The notes: generated by a model from the sequence alone, not told the origin. A stretch of DNA of 64,000 nt from Thiotrichales bacterium (GCA_016938655.1 JAFGUG010000026.1:93971-157970), one strand, 5' to 3'. Shown: positions 1 to 8,805, counted from the stretch's first letter. Numbers and translations: made by a program.

Positions 1-1
1 A

Positions 2-1222
2 CTATTTGGTTTAAACGGTGCCTTTATGACAGGCGACGTATTCAACCTTTTTGTTTTCTTTGAAGTTTTATTGTTAGCGTCTTATGGTTTGCTATTACAC
101 GGTGGCGGGCGATTAAAAACCCGAGCAGGCCTGCATTATGTGGCTTTAAACTTAGTGGGTTCAACGCTGTTTTTATTTGCAGTAGGGGCGTTATATGGCA
201 TCTTAGGCACGCTTAACTTGGCCGATATGGCGGTTAAAATTTCTACTTTATCACCTGAAGATCAAGGGGTGGTCGCTTCAGCAGGGTTAATGTTGCTATT
301 GGTGTTTGGTATTAAAGCGGCGATGTTCCCATTGTATTTATGGTTACCACAAGCTTACGCCAATACCACCGCTCCGGTTGCGGCCCTCTTTGCGATTATG
401 ACCAAAGTGGGTCTGTATGCCATTATTCGTATTCACGGCACTCTATTTGGTGAACAAGCTGGTGATTTGGCTTTTATTCATATTCCTTGGGTACTTTGGT
501 TAGGCTTAATTACGCTGTTTTTGGCAGCATTAGGTGCAATTGCCTCTCGAAATTTACGTGAGCAAGTGGCTTATTTGGTTTTAGCTTCTGTGGCCACATT
601 GTTGGTTGGTATTGGTATTAATAATGTTGAAGCGATGTCTGCGACTATTTTCTATCTCATCCACTCAACTCTCATTGCCGGAGCCATGTTCTTAATTGCG
701 GATTGGGTTCGTCAAGGTCGTGGTTTAGTACAAGACCAATTTATCAGTGCACATGCAATGCCAAATGCCATTTTAGTGGGCAGTATCTTTATGGTTGCGG
801 CCATTGCAATGACCGGTTTACCGCCGCTATCTGGTTTTATGGGTAAACTTTTAATTTTGTCGTCTGCGTTAACGCATCCACAATTCTTTTGGATTTTAGG
901 CGTGGTATTGGTATCCGGTCTATTGATGATTATTGCGATGGCCCGTGCAGGATCTTTGTTATTTTACAACGTACTACCCGAAGAAAAATGCCATACCATT
1001 GATGGTAAAGAGGTGTGTAATACACCAAAAACCTTACCGTTAAATGGGGCGGCTTCTGTGATTGGTTTATTGTCGGTTGCCATTATTTTGGTGGTGTTTG
1101 CCAAACCGTTTCACGAATTTACCAGTTCGGCGGCGGCTCAGGTATTTGACAGCAGTTTATATCAGCAGCAGGTTTTACAGGTTAAATCCATTGCTAACCC
1201 ACTTAAGGAGTTAGTCGAATGA
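2..1222 (+). CDS. mrpD: Mrp Na+/H+ antiporter subunit D, 5' end outside the window
   Basis: This is the proton-translocating, NuoL/M/N-like subunit of the multi-subunit Mrp (Mnh) cation/proton antiporter in the inner membrane. The frame is open to the left edge, and reading from base 2 gives GAFMTGDVFNLFVFFEV, the conserved heart of MrpD. The ATG at 26 is therefore internal and roughly the first 100 residues are missing. The rest is almost wholly hydrophobic, with many membrane segments and the conserved KAAMFPLYLWLPQAY stretch carrying the membrane lysine. Its stop overlaps the mrpE start (ATGA at 1219-1222), so D, E, F and G are translationally coupled. The family assignment is firm; the substrate (Na+ or another cation) is inferred from the family. 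Confidence 0.93.
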   Translation, partial: LFGLNGAFMTGDVFNLFVFFEVLLLASYGLLLHGGGRLKTRAGLHYVALNLVGSTLFLFAVGALYGILGTLNLADMAVKISTLSPEDQGVVASAGLMLLLVFGIKAAMFPLYLWLPQAYANTTAPVAALFAIMTKVGLYAIIRIHGTLFGEQAGDLAFIHIPWVLWLGLITLFLAALGAIASRNLREQVAYLVLASVATLLVGIGINNVEAMSATIFYLIHSTLIAGAMFLIADWVRQGRGLVQDQFISAHAMPNAILVGSIFMVAAIAMTGLPPLSGFMGKLLILSSALTHPQFFWILGVVLVSGLLMIIAMARAGSLLFYNVLPEEKCHTIDGKEVCNTPKTLPLNGAASVIGLLSVAIILVVFAKPFHEFTSSAAAQVFDSSLYQQQVLQVKSIANPLKELVE

Positions 1223-1710
1223 GAAAAATACTCCCTCATCCAATTTTAAGTCTGACCTTATGGGTTGTTTGGTTGTTACTAAACAATACCGTTGCGCCTG
1301 GTCACATGGTTATGGGTGCCATTTTAGCGATTGTTATTCCACTTTTAACCACGTCTTTTTGGGAAGAAAAAGTCTGTATCAGACATCCATTAACGCTTCT
1401 TAAATTTTTGGGTATTGTGCTTTGGGACATTATGATTGCGAACGTGATTGTGGCTAAGTTGATTTTGGGTAATAAAAACACCTTACAACCTAAGTTTTTA
1501 CACATTCCATTGGATTTAGAACACCCATTAGCAATCAGTTTATTGGCAAATACCATCTCTTTAACGCCTGGAACGGTTTCATGTGATTTAAGTGAAGATA
1601 AAAAAACCTTGCTGGTACATGGACTGCATGAAGAAGACCCTGAGGCAACCATCAACGAGATTAAACAACGCTACGAACAGCCCTTAAAGAAGGTATTTGA
1701 ATCATGTTAG
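1219..1710 (+). CDS. mrpE: Mrp antiporter subunit E
   Basis: Small membrane subunit of the Mrp Na+/H+ antiporter, thought to help assembly of the complex. The 163-residue product matches the usual MrpE size. It has two hydrophobic N-terminal segments, then the conserved block NTISLTPGTVSCDLSEDKK (about residues 111-129) and a soluble C-terminal tail with a HGLHEEDPE stretch. The start overlaps the mrpD stop by 4 bases and the end overlaps mrpF by 7 bases, as expected for a tightly coupled operon. Nothing unusual was seen. Confidence 0.93.
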   Translation: MRKILPHPILSLTLWVVWLLLNNTVAPGHMVMGAILAIVIPLLTTSFWEEKVCIRHPLTLLKFLGIVLWDIMIANVIVAKLILGNKNTLQPKFLHIPLDLEHPLAISLLANTISLTPGTVSCDLSEDKKTLLVHGLHEEDPEATINEIKQRYEQPLKKVFESC

Positions 1711-1973
1711 AGTTAAGTTTACAAATAGGATTCGTTTTAATCTCTATTGCTCTTATTTTGAGTTTTTATCGCTTAATTAAAGGGCCGAGTCAACCAGATA
1801 GAATTCTAGCCTTAGATACACTTTATATAAACAGTATTGCGATATTGGTTTTGACAGGCATTTATTTAAAAAGCAGTGTCTACTTTGAGGCGGCTCTATT
1901 AATTGCTGTAATGGGCTTTGTGGGCACCGTAGCGTTAAGCAAATACCTGCTTCGCGGCGACATAATGGAATAA
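1704..1973 (+). CDS. mrpF: Mrp antiporter subunit F
   Basis: Short three-helix membrane subunit of the Mrp antiporter. The 89-residue product shows the typical MrpF sequence RLIKGPSQPDRILALDTL near residue 25, with hydrophobic helices on either side. It begins inside the 3' end of mrpE and is followed 9 bases later by mrpG. The preceding AAGAAGG near 1687 could serve as its ribosome binding site. Order, size and motif agree with the family. Confidence 0.92.
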   Translation: MLELSLQIGFVLISIALILSFYRLIKGPSQPDRILALDTLYINSIAILVLTGIYLKSSVYFEAALLIAVMGFVGTVALSKYLLRGDIME

Positions 1974-1982
1974 GGATAAGCA

Positions 1983-2315
1983 ATGAGTGAGTGGACAGAA
2001 AACTTATTAGGTTTATTGATTTTAATTGGTGCGGTGTTTACCTTAATCGGATCCATTGGATTATTTAAACTGCCCGACTTTTATATGCGATTGCATGGTC
2101 CAACTAAAGCCAGCACTTTAGGCGTAGGGGCGATTTTAATTGCTTCAGTGATTTACTTTAGTACTAAACAAGATGCACTGAGTTTGCATGAAATATTAGT
2201 GACTTTATTCTTATTTATTACGGCACCGATTGGCGCGCATTTAATGGCCAAAGCGGCCATTCATATTCAAGTTAATCAAATAAGTAAGACCAAAGAGTTT
2301 AGACCTAAAGATTAA
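1983..2315 (+). CDS. mrpG: Mrp antiporter subunit G
   Basis: Last gene of the Mrp operon, encoding a 110-residue membrane subunit with three hydrophobic segments. The conserved MrpG signature GSIGLFKLPDFYMRLHGPTKASTLG appears at about residues 23-47. An AAGGA ribosome binding site precedes the ATG. The operon ends here, since a strong hairpin with flanking A and T runs follows at 2341-2379. Confidence 0.93.
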   Translation: MSEWTENLLGLLILIGAVFTLIGSIGLFKLPDFYMRLHGPTKASTLGVGAILIASVIYFSTKQDALSLHEILVTLFLFITAPIGAHLMAKAAIHIQVNQISKTKEFRPKD

Positions 2316-2340
2316 TTAAAACTTTATGAATTTATAAAAC

Positions 2341-2379
2341 AAAAAAGCTCAGAAGAGTCAGATCTTTCTGAGCTTTTTT
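2341..2379. terminator. Bidirectional intrinsic terminator
   Basis: A perfect 14-bp inverted repeat (2341-2354 and 2366-2379, centred on GCTCAGAA/TTCTGAGC) encloses an 11-base loop. The outer part of the stem is A6/T6, so it gives a U tract on both strands. It lies between the convergent mrpG and the histone-like gene and can end both transcripts. Confidence 0.9.
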
Positions 2380-2393
2380 ATAATTTTAAAAAA

Positions 2394-2597
2394 TTATTTG
2401 CTGGCTTTTTTAACTGCTTTTTTAGCGGCAACTTTTACTTTTTTCTTACTGGTCAACTCTTTCTTAGCGACTTTTTTAGTCGCTGATTTAATCACATTTG
2501 CCGCTTCTTTTTTCTTGATGTCTTTTTTAGCTACGGCTTTTAGAGTGGCTTTTTTTGCTGCTTTTTTAATGATTTTTTTCGCAATCGCTTTTGCCAT
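2394..2597 (-). CDS. Lysine/alanine-rich histone H1-like DNA-binding protein
   Basis: The 67-residue product is made almost entirely of Lys, Ala and Val in AAKK/KKAxKK repeats, as in the C-terminal tail of histone H1 and the bacterial H1-like proteins (HctB, AlgP/BpH families). Such proteins bind DNA non-specifically and compact the nucleoid; here the function is inferred from composition alone. The ATG at 2597 has a good AAGGAAG ribosome binding site 4 bases upstream, which argues for a real gene rather than a low-complexity artefact. It converges on mrpG at a shared terminator and is divergent from another small basic protein at 2755. Confidence 0.75.
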   Translation of the reverse strand: MAKAIAKKIIKKAAKKATLKAVAKKDIKKKEAANVIKSATKKVAKKELTSKKKVKVAAKKAVKKASK

Positions 2598-2754
2598 GAT
2601 GGACTTCCTTTTAATGAGGTTTATTTGTAAAAATTAATTACTATTAGTAATAAATTATAGATAATAATAAAGATTTCACTTTTAAATGTCAATAACATAT
2701 TACTATTCTATATAATGTTAATAATATAAAAAATTGAATCAAGAGCCCCCAGTT

Positions 2755-3030
2755 ATGACATTTATCGAATTTAAAAAACATCTGTTAGATGCTGAAATTT
2801 CTTTACCAAAATTCAGCCATTTAATTAAAGTAAGTGAAAAAAACATTCAGTCCTATAAAAAAAAGGGGGTTATTCCTAACCCAATCGCAGTTGTTGTTGT
2901 CTGTTTTGTTGAGATGAAAAAAGCTGGTCTAGATTATAAAACGATTGTCGAAAACTTAGGATTGGAAGCCAAAACTAAAAAGGGTGCAGGTTTTGGAAAA
3001 AAATCCAAAGAAACTAAGTCTGAAAGTTAA
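2755..3030 (+). CDS. Small basic protein with HTH-like N-terminus, unknown function
   Basis: I do not recognise a named family. From the ATG at 2755 the product is 91 residues; an in-frame TTG at 2734 has no ribosome binding site and is less likely. The first 50 residues (FIEFKKHLL, then KFSHLIKVSEKNIQSYKKKG) look like a helix-turn-helix in the style of MerR/XRE regulators. The last 20 residues are rich in Lys, Gly and Ser. It diverges from the histone-like gene across a very AT-rich spacer, so both may act on DNA. Its ribosome binding site is weak (AAGAG). Confidence 0.6.
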   Translation: MTFIEFKKHLLDAEISLPKFSHLIKVSEKNIQSYKKKGVIPNPIAVVVVCFVEMKKAGLDYKTIVENLGLEAKTKKGAGFGKKSKETKSES

Positions 3031-3078
3031 AATTTTCTAAACTGTTTTTTTAGTTATCTCAATATTCAGTATAACTCT

Positions 3079-5787
3079 TTATTTGAAGGATGCTCTTATA
3101 CGCTTTTCAATATCAACCACGGTATAAATTATTAATCCGCCTAATAACACCATTCCCCATTGGGATAGAGTCAGTGGGGCGCTTCCAAATAAAGTATTCA
3201 TGGTTGGAGAGTGGGTAAAAAATACCTGAATTGCCGCCATAGTTGTTACCCCTGCTAATAACCAAGGGTTAGAAAAGAAGCCTATTTTGAACATAGAAAA
3301 TTGCAAAGAACGGCAATTAAATAGATAAAACATCTCCCCAAAGACAAAGATATTTACCGCGAGTGTTCGTGCGGTTTCGATAGACTGCCCTGCTTGTATT
3401 GCCCAAGTAAACAAACCATAAGCACCCGCTAGAAGAAGAGTGCTAACCGTTACAATACGAATCATGAGTTCTTTGTCAATAATTGGGCTGTTTGGCTTAC
3501 GTGGTGGGCGATTCATTAAACCCGGTTCACTTTTTTCAAAGGCCAACATTAATCCTAATAGTAGGGCGGTACTCATATTAATCCATAATATTTGCACTGG
3601 GGTAATGGGCAGCGTTAATCCAAAAATAATAGCAGTCATAATCACCAGCCCTTCACCGGCATTTGTTGGTAACGTCCAAGTGATAAATTTCACTAAATTA
3701 TCAAAAACGGAACGTCCCTCTTCAACCGCCGCCTCAATGGTTGCAAAATTATCATTCGTTAAGATCATGTCTGCCGCCTCTTTAGCAACTTCAGTCCCCC
3801 CTAAGCCCATTGCAATCCCAATATCGGCTTGTTTTAAAGCGGGTGCATCATTTACGCCATCACCCGTCATTGCAACGACATGACCTTTTGATTGTAACGC
3901 TTCGACTAAACGCAGTTTTTGTTCAGGGCTTACGCGTGCAAAAACGGCTGAATTAACGGCTACTTCAACCAATTGTTCATCGGTCAGTTCTGCCAAAGCG
4001 TGACCACTATAAGCATATTGAGTATTTTCTGCAGCACCTTTAAGGCCTATTTGTTTGGCAATAGCAGCAGCGGTTTTAACATGATCACCAGTAATCATCT
4101 TCACTTGAATACCGGCTTTTTGGCACGCTTTTACCGCAGAAATAGCTTCTTCTCTTGGGGGATCCATCATCGCTTGTAACCCAAGAAAGGTTAAGCCTGA
4201 CTCTAAATCTGAATGACTCACCGTACTCATATCCGAACTGACTAACTTTTTAGCAAAGGCCAGCACTCGTAAGCCATTAGAAGCCATCAGGTCAATTTCT
4301 TTGTGGATACTATCGACATCCAAAGGGATAATTGTATTATCGCTGTCTAAGGCGTTTAAACTGCGTTTAACGATACTTTCTACCGACCCTTTGACATAGA
4401 TTATAGATTGTCCATCGGGTTGATGGTTTGTGTTGTGCAGGGTGGCCATATACTGATGTTGTGATTCAAATGGCAAAGTATCGATTCTAGGCAACGCTTT
4501 TTCTAATTCGCTTAAGTTTAAATCTGCCTTAAGTGCAGATGATATGAGCGCCGCTTCGGTTGGATCGCCGTCAATCTTCCACTGTAGATCTTGCTCTATC
4601 AGCCTTGAATCGTTGCACAATAAACCGGCTTTAAGAGTCTCTAATAAGGCAGAGTTTCCATGTGCGGTAAAAGGGTGCTCTTTAAATTGTATTTGACCAA
4701 CTGGTGCATAACCCACTCCGGTTATTTGGTAGTGATTTTGTCCAGAAAACAGCTGCTGAACCGTCATCTGATTTTGCGTTAAGGTACCGGTTTTATCAGA
4801 ACAGATAATGGTCGTGCTGCCTAAGGTTTCAACGGCAGGCATTTTACGAATAATGGCGTTACGAGCCGCCATTTTATTTACCCCAATTGCCAACATTATT
4901 GACATAGCAGCCGGCAAGCCCTCTGGAATTGCGCCGACAGCCAAAGCAACCGCTGCCATAAAGGTTTCTAAAAGAGGTTGACCGTGAAGCCAGCCTATAA
5001 CAAAGGTCAGGCCTGCTAAGATTAAGATAATTTTGAGCAGAAATTCGCTAAATTCACTGATTTTTTTGGTTAGGGGGGTGGCCATTGTTGTGGCATTGGC
5101 AATCAGGGTATTGATTTGACCGATTTCTGTGCCATCACCGATTTCTACTACCACACCCTTGGCTGTTCCATAGGTTACCAGTGTCGAAGAGTAGGCCATA
5201 TTATCGCGATCGGCTAAGGGTGTTTCCAGTGTTAAGGGTGCTAGGTTTTTTTGTGATGCAACCGACTCACCTGTCAGGGCTGATTCGTCAATTTGTAACT
5301 CTCTGCACTGAATCAGACGTAAATCGGCAGGTACTTTATCCCCCGATTGCAATAAAACAATGTCTCCTAGCACCAGTTCAGATGCTGAAATCGCTATTTT
5401 TTTGCCGCCGCGGATAACATTGGCGCTACCTTCCATACTTTTTGCAAGAGCCTCTATGGCCTTAAGTGCTTTTGATTCTTGAACAAAGCCAACAATCGCA
5501 TTGACTAAAATAACGCCAAAGATAACCCCACTATCGACATACTCTTGCAGTAAAAAGGTGACAATGGCCGCGACTAATAAAATATAAACCAGCGGTTGAT
5601 TAAATTGCAGTAAAAAGAGAACGAAAGGACTTTGTCCTTTTTGAGGCGTGAGTCGATTTATGCCATATAGACGTTTACGCTCTTCAATTGCTAATCTATC
5701 TAGACCTTGTGAGACGTTTGTTTCTAGAAGTTGTTCGATATCTTCTAACGGATGTTGGTGCCAATGTTTTTCTCGTAGGTTTTCCAT
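3079..5787 (-). CDS. P-type (P2-class) cation-transporting ATPase
   Basis: Inner-membrane ATP-driven cation pump of 902 residues. I place the start at 5787, where ATG follows GGAG by 5 bases; a longer frame to 6018 would run through the neighbouring divergent gene. Visible features are the N-terminal cation-ATPase domain (HPLEDIEQLL), the actuator TGES at 172-175, membrane helix 4 with IPEGLP at 287-292, the phosphorylation site DKTGTLT at 331-337, KGS near 466, MDPPR at 541-545 and TGDGVNDAP at 641-649. Helix 5 keeps NxxE (709-712), but helix 6 reads NMSTA (736-740) where Ca2+ pumps such as SERCA have Asp. Family membership is firm and substrate is uncertain: Ca2+ pumping is possible, as for CtpF-like enzymes. 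Confidence 0.9.
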   Translation of the reverse strand: MENLREKHWHQHPLEDIEQLLETNVSQGLDRLAIEERKRLYGINRLTPQKGQSPFVLFLLQFNQPLVYILLVAAIVTFLLQEYVDSGVIFGVILVNAIVGFVQESKALKAIEALAKSMEGSANVIRGGKKIAISASELVLGDIVLLQSGDKVPADLRLIQCRELQIDESALTGESVASQKNLAPLTLETPLADRDNMAYSSTLVTYGTAKGVVVEIGDGTEIGQINTLIANATTMATPLTKKISEFSEFLLKIILILAGLTFVIGWLHGQPLLETFMAAVALAVGAIPEGLPAAMSIMLAIGVNKMAARNAIIRKMPAVETLGSTTIICSDKTGTLTQNQMTVQQLFSGQNHYQITGVGYAPVGQIQFKEHPFTAHGNSALLETLKAGLLCNDSRLIEQDLQWKIDGDPTEAALISSALKADLNLSELEKALPRIDTLPFESQHQYMATLHNTNHQPDGQSIIYVKGSVESIVKRSLNALDSDNTIIPLDVDSIHKEIDLMASNGLRVLAFAKKLVSSDMSTVSHSDLESGLTFLGLQAMMDPPREEAISAVKACQKAGIQVKMITGDHVKTAAAIAKQIGLKGAAENTQYAYSGHALAELTDEQLVEVAVNSAVFARVSPEQKLRLVEALQSKGHVVAMTGDGVNDAPALKQADIGIAMGLGGTEVAKEAADMILTNDNFATIEAAVEEGRSVFDNLVKFITWTLPTNAGEGLVIMTAIIFGLTLPITPVQILWINMSTALLLGLMLAFEKSEPGLMNRPPRKPNSPIIDKELMIRIVTVSTLLLAGAYGLFTWAIQAGQSIETARTLAVNIFVFGEMFYLFNCRSLQFSMFKIGFFSNPWLLAGVTTMAAIQVFFTHSPTMNTLFGSAPLTLSQWGMVLLGGLIIYTVVDIEKRIRASFK

Positions 5788-5894
5788 GATGACTCCAATA
5801 AAGAGAACTATGAAACGGCTAATAATTATTAAGGTTAGAATAGCAAAGAAAGGACTAAACCCTTCATGATTCAGAATAATTTCACAGGGTAATA

Positions 5895-6383
5895 ATGAAA
5901 AAAGTTCGTGTTTTTTTGAGTGTGTCTTTAATGACACTGACCACAACGGTTTACCCACAGACGGTGATTGGCTGGTTAGAAACGGTTCGTATCGTCTCAG
6001 GTTCTGAACAACATACAATCGAGGCTAAAATTGACAGTGGTGCAGATCACTCTTCGATTCATGCGACGAATATCAAACGGTTTACCCATCAAGGAGAAGA
6101 GTGGGTTAAATTTTCGACCATTAATAACCTGGTTTTTGAAAAACAGTTGTATAGAAATGCAAAAATTAAGACCAAAAATCAAACGTTTCAATCCAGACCC
6201 GTTGTTTGGCTAACGCTTTGTATCAATGGCCAAAAAAGAACGGTTGAAACTAATTTGGTTAACCGAAAAACGTTTTCTAAACCTTTATTAGTTGGGCGTT
6301 CAGCCTTGTCAGGGTTTTTAATTGATTCAGGTAAAACAGATTTAACGTCACAGGAACGGTGTAGAGATGAACGATCAGAGTAG
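5895..6383 (+). CDS. Exported retropepsin-like protease, RimB/ATP-dependent zinc protease family (PF05618)
   Basis: The 162-residue protein starts with a signal peptide (about residues 1-22). It carries the aspartic-protease-like motif AKIDSGADHSSIHA with D47-S48-G49-A50, followed by KPLLVGRSALSGFLID near residue 130, which together define the PF05618 retropepsin-like family. Members are single-domain, monomer-length relatives of retroviral proteases; their substrates are mostly unknown. The gene stands alone, diverging from the P-type ATPase across about 100 bases and convergent with the CheY-like gene. The start is supported by AGGGT just upstream. Confidence 0.8.
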   Translation: MKKVRVFLSVSLMTLTTTVYPQTVIGWLETVRIVSGSEQHTIEAKIDSGADHSSIHATNIKRFTHQGEEWVKFSTINNLVFEKQLYRNAKIKTKNQTFQSRPVVWLTLCINGQKRTVETNLVNRKTFSKPLLVGRSALSGFLIDSGKTDLTSQERCRDERSE

Positions 6384-6388
6384 AGAGG

Positions 6389-6418
6389 TTAGGCGCTTTT
6401 AGAATAAATAACGCCTAA
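6389..6418. terminator. Possible convergent terminator hairpin
   Basis: TTAGGCG at 6389-6395 pairs with CGCCTAA at 6412-6418 across a 16-base loop. It sits between two convergent genes. The run after it on the plus strand is mixed A/T, so termination strength is doubtful. Confidence 0.4.
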
Positions 6419-6443
6419 TTAAAACTGAAAATTGATTTGAATA

Positions 6444-6986
6444 TTATCCAGAATATTGATCACGTCGAAGCTTCTCTAGATAAGCTTTACGTTTTTCTGG
6501 CGGCAAAGAAGCCAGCATTTGTTGAAGTTTGGCTTTTTGCTGTGCCGCAAAATCAACATTGACCTGTTTGGGTTTACTGACCACACCGCGCTTTTCTAAA
6601 CTTTTACGTTCAGCGATTTTGTCGATTTTTTCTTTTAAGGTTGCCGCTGTAAAGGGCTTAACAATGTATCCATCAACGCCTGCTTGTGCCGCATCCAAAA
6701 TTTGACTGCGTTTTTGTTCAGCGGTAATCAGCATAAAAGGCAAATCTTTAAGGTTTTCGTCTGCTCTTACTTTTCGCAGCAACTCAATTCCTGTCATCTC
6801 AGGCATGTTCCAGTCACTGACAATAAAATCGTACTTGCCAGTCTGAATCATTGGCCAGGCTTTTGAGCCATCATTAGCGTCATCAATGTTAACAAACCCG
6901 AGTTCTCTTAACAGGTTGGTTACAATTCGAATCATAGTAGAGAAGTCGTCTACCACCAATATGTTTATGTTTTTATCAATAGCCAC
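6444..6986 (-). CDS. CheY-like response regulator with C-terminal extension
   Basis: Single receiver domain of the CheY type, probably acting in chemotaxis. I prefer the GTG at 6986, giving a start MAIDKNINILVVDDFSTM that matches CheY N-termini, over an in-frame TTG at 7001. Seen are the acidic pair in VVDD, the phospho-acceptor Asp in FIVSDWNMPEMTG, LITAEQ with the conserved Thr and IVKPF with the conserved Lys. After the receiver (about residues 1-120) there is a basic, coiled-coil-like tail of about 60 residues containing LPPEKRKAYLEKLRRDQ. No cheA or flagellar gene is adjacent, so the partner is unknown. Confidence 0.85.
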   Translation of the reverse strand: MAIDKNINILVVDDFSTMIRIVTNLLRELGFVNIDDANDGSKAWPMIQTGKYDFIVSDWNMPEMTGIELLRKVRADENLKDLPFMLITAEQKRSQILDAAQAGVDGYIVKPFTAATLKEKIDKIAERKSLEKRGVVSKPKQVNVDFAAQQKAKLQQMLASLPPEKRKAYLEKLRRDQYSG

Positions 6987-7072
6987 TGTGTGTGTTTCCA
7001 AATTTTGTATATGAATTGCTTCATTATAGGGTTAGATGCTCATAATAAACATAGGTTATTTTTATTATACGT

Positions 7073-8215
7073 CTATTTTTGAGCCCGCTTTTCAGTCATT
7101 AATTCATTATAAATGTGTCGCGCATTCGATATAGAGAGTTGTCCAAATACTGGACGGTCTTGATGCTTGGATTGATCTATCGCATCAACATCTGCAAGGC
7201 TACCTCCTGTATCGACCACTTTTTGGACTTCTTGATAAAGTTCCACAAAATAATCATAGGTTTGGCGTTTTAAAGTCGCTAAATCAGTGGGGGTTCCGTG
7301 TCCAGGAATGACGGTGACATCTTCAGGAACCATGGCAACCATTTTTTCAAAAGATGTAATCCACTCTCTAAAATGACTATCGTGTAGCAGGCCTGGCAAA
7401 CGCTCGTTAAACCCTAAATCACCAGTAAAAAGTAACTTTCTAGATGGGATATACATGCCGGTCATAGAAGGTGTATGACCGCCACCAAAGTTAATAAGTT
7501 GCACGGTTTCTCCACCGCCAACATCGATGGTTTTAGAGTCGGTAAAGGTAGTAAACTTATCGGTTACATCATAAGACGATTGCGTAATGATGGGTCCACG
7601 ACCTTTGGCATAACGCTCCTTGGTTTCATCAAAAATACGGTGAAAGTTTTCATTTGCACGTTTTTCTGAGTAGAGGTTTTTAACACCGATGTCATGCCAA
7701 TAACTGGAACCTAAATAGGCGTGGCCTTGATCGTTTTCAACTGCGAGCCATTTCACTGGTTTGTTGGTAATGCGTTTAATTTGTTGATGGAAGCTGTAAG
7801 CAACCGCTTCATTTGGCCCACCATTATAGATAAACACACCATCATCAAAAATAATCGCACTCAGGTTGTTGTTTAAACCAAAGTTGGTTGTTGTTCCCCA
7901 GATAAAACTCCCCACAACCGTATACACACCCTCCATCACTTTAGTGGCTTTTGGAATGGGCAGTTCATCACCAATATACCCCGCTTTTTTTTCAACGCCA
8001 CTGACATCGTTTGCGTAGTTAGCAAAAGCGTGCGATGCGCTGGCGTTTTCTGCGGTTTCCATGGCTTTAATTTCAGCGGCGTAGCTTGCAAAACTGTTAA
8101 TAAAAGGGTCTTGGTAAGCGTTTGAAGGCGTGCTAGCAATAGCGAATGTGGGCACCGAAAAACAGGTAAATAGCAAAGCAGATTGAATAAAGCGACGTTG
8201 CTTAGGAATGATCAT
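7073..8215 (-). CDS. Exported metallo-beta-lactamase-fold protein with altered first metal motif
   Basis: The 380-residue product has a signal peptide (about 1-27) and an MBL fold. The start at 8215 is supported by AAGG 6 bases upstream; a longer frame to 8287 lacks such a site. The usual HxHxDH is replaced by DQGHAY at about 162-167, while the later ligands seem intact: GGGHTPS (H247), TGDLG (D266) and IPGHG (H306). Such proteins are usually hydrolases or quinoprotein-relay type; with the first Zn site altered, activity cannot be assumed. The protein is likely periplasmic. The gene follows the Lrp-type regulator on the same strand but is separated from it by a terminator-like palindrome. Confidence 0.8.
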   Translation of the reverse strand: MIIPKQRRFIQSALLFTCFSVPTFAIASTPSNAYQDPFINSFASYAAEIKAMETAENASASHAFANYANDVSGVEKKAGYIGDELPIPKATKVMEGVYTVVGSFIWGTTTNFGLNNNLSAIIFDDGVFIYNGGPNEAVAYSFHQQIKRITNKPVKWLAVENDQGHAYLGSSYWHDIGVKNLYSEKRANENFHRIFDETKERYAKGRGPIITQSSYDVTDKFTTFTDSKTIDVGGGETVQLINFGGGHTPSMTGMYIPSRKLLFTGDLGFNERLPGLLHDSHFREWITSFEKMVAMVPEDVTVIPGHGTPTDLATLKRQTYDYFVELYQEVQKVVDTGGSLADVDAIDQSKHQDRPVFGQLSISNARHIYNELMTEKRAQK

Positions 8216-8301
8216 TTTGAACCTTCTATTGATTTGGCTGTTAAGTGATGACTTTTCTATTATCAAAGAATAAAAAAGATTAAACAAGCGTTTTAAAAGT
8301 G

Positions 8302-8313
8302 AGCAGGCCTGCT
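8302..8313. repeat. Iterated palindrome AGCAGGCCTGCT, terminator-like, 3' of the Lrp-type gene
   Basis: A perfect 12-bp copy of the dispersed palindrome. It lies 28 bases past the stop of the minus-strand Lrp-type gene, with A-rich and T-rich flanks (AAAAGTG before, AAGTTTG after) that partly extend the stem. It could form a hairpin with a GGCC loop and end the lrp-type transcript. Confidence 0.75.
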
Positions 8314-8340
8314 AAGTTTGTATATAGATGAAATCAACGA

Positions 8341-8805
8341 TTAAGGTATCGGAATCGCCGTTTTATCGACCACTTTCCTGAGTACAAAACTGGTGTGCAC
8401 GCCGCTTACACCATTAATTTGAGTAACATGATTGAGGAGTAAATCTTGATACGCTTCTAAGTCTTTAACCACCACTTTTAATTGGTAATCAGCGGTTTGT
8501 CCGGTTAACAACAAACATTCTAAAACATTGGGCAGTTTTTGAATGGCGGACTCAAATTCAGAGAAGCGTTCTTTAGTGTGTTTATCCATAGAGATATGGA
8601 TGAGTGCCATTAAATCCAGACCGAGTTTTTTTGCATCTAATAGACAGCGATATCCAGTAATGATATTCGCCGCCTCTAAGGCTTTAAAACGTCGTAAACA
8701 GGCAGAAGGCGATAAGCCAATCTGGTCGGCTAACTCTTGGTTGGACAAACGTCCATTGTTTTGTAACGCATTTAAAATCGCTTTATCGAATTTATCTAGT
8801 TGCAT
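8341..8805 (-). CDS. Lrp/AsnC-family transcriptional regulator
   Basis: A 154-residue feast/famine regulator. The N-terminal HTH (residues 1-50) reads LDKFDKAILNALQNNGRLSNQELADQ followed by GLSPSACLRRFKALE. The C-terminal RAM ligand-binding domain contains VLECLLLTGQTADYQLKVVVKD. Such proteins bind DNA as dimers to octamers and respond to amino acids. The gene diverges from leuA across 160 AT-rich bases, so control of leuA by this protein is plausible but inferred. Confidence 0.92.
   Translation of the reverse strand: MQLDKFDKAILNALQNNGRLSNQELADQIGLSPSACLRRFKALEAANIITGYRCLLDAKKLGLDLMALIHISMDKHTKERFSEFESAIQKLPNVLECLLLTGQTADYQLKVVVKDLEAYQDLLLNHVTQINGVSGVHTSFVLRKVVDKTAIPIP

Noticed and set aside
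2398..2637. A 79-codon plus-strand Phe/Ala-rich frame
   Set aside because: It is the antisense of the Lys/Ala-rich histone-like gene, whose start has a strong AAGGAAG site.
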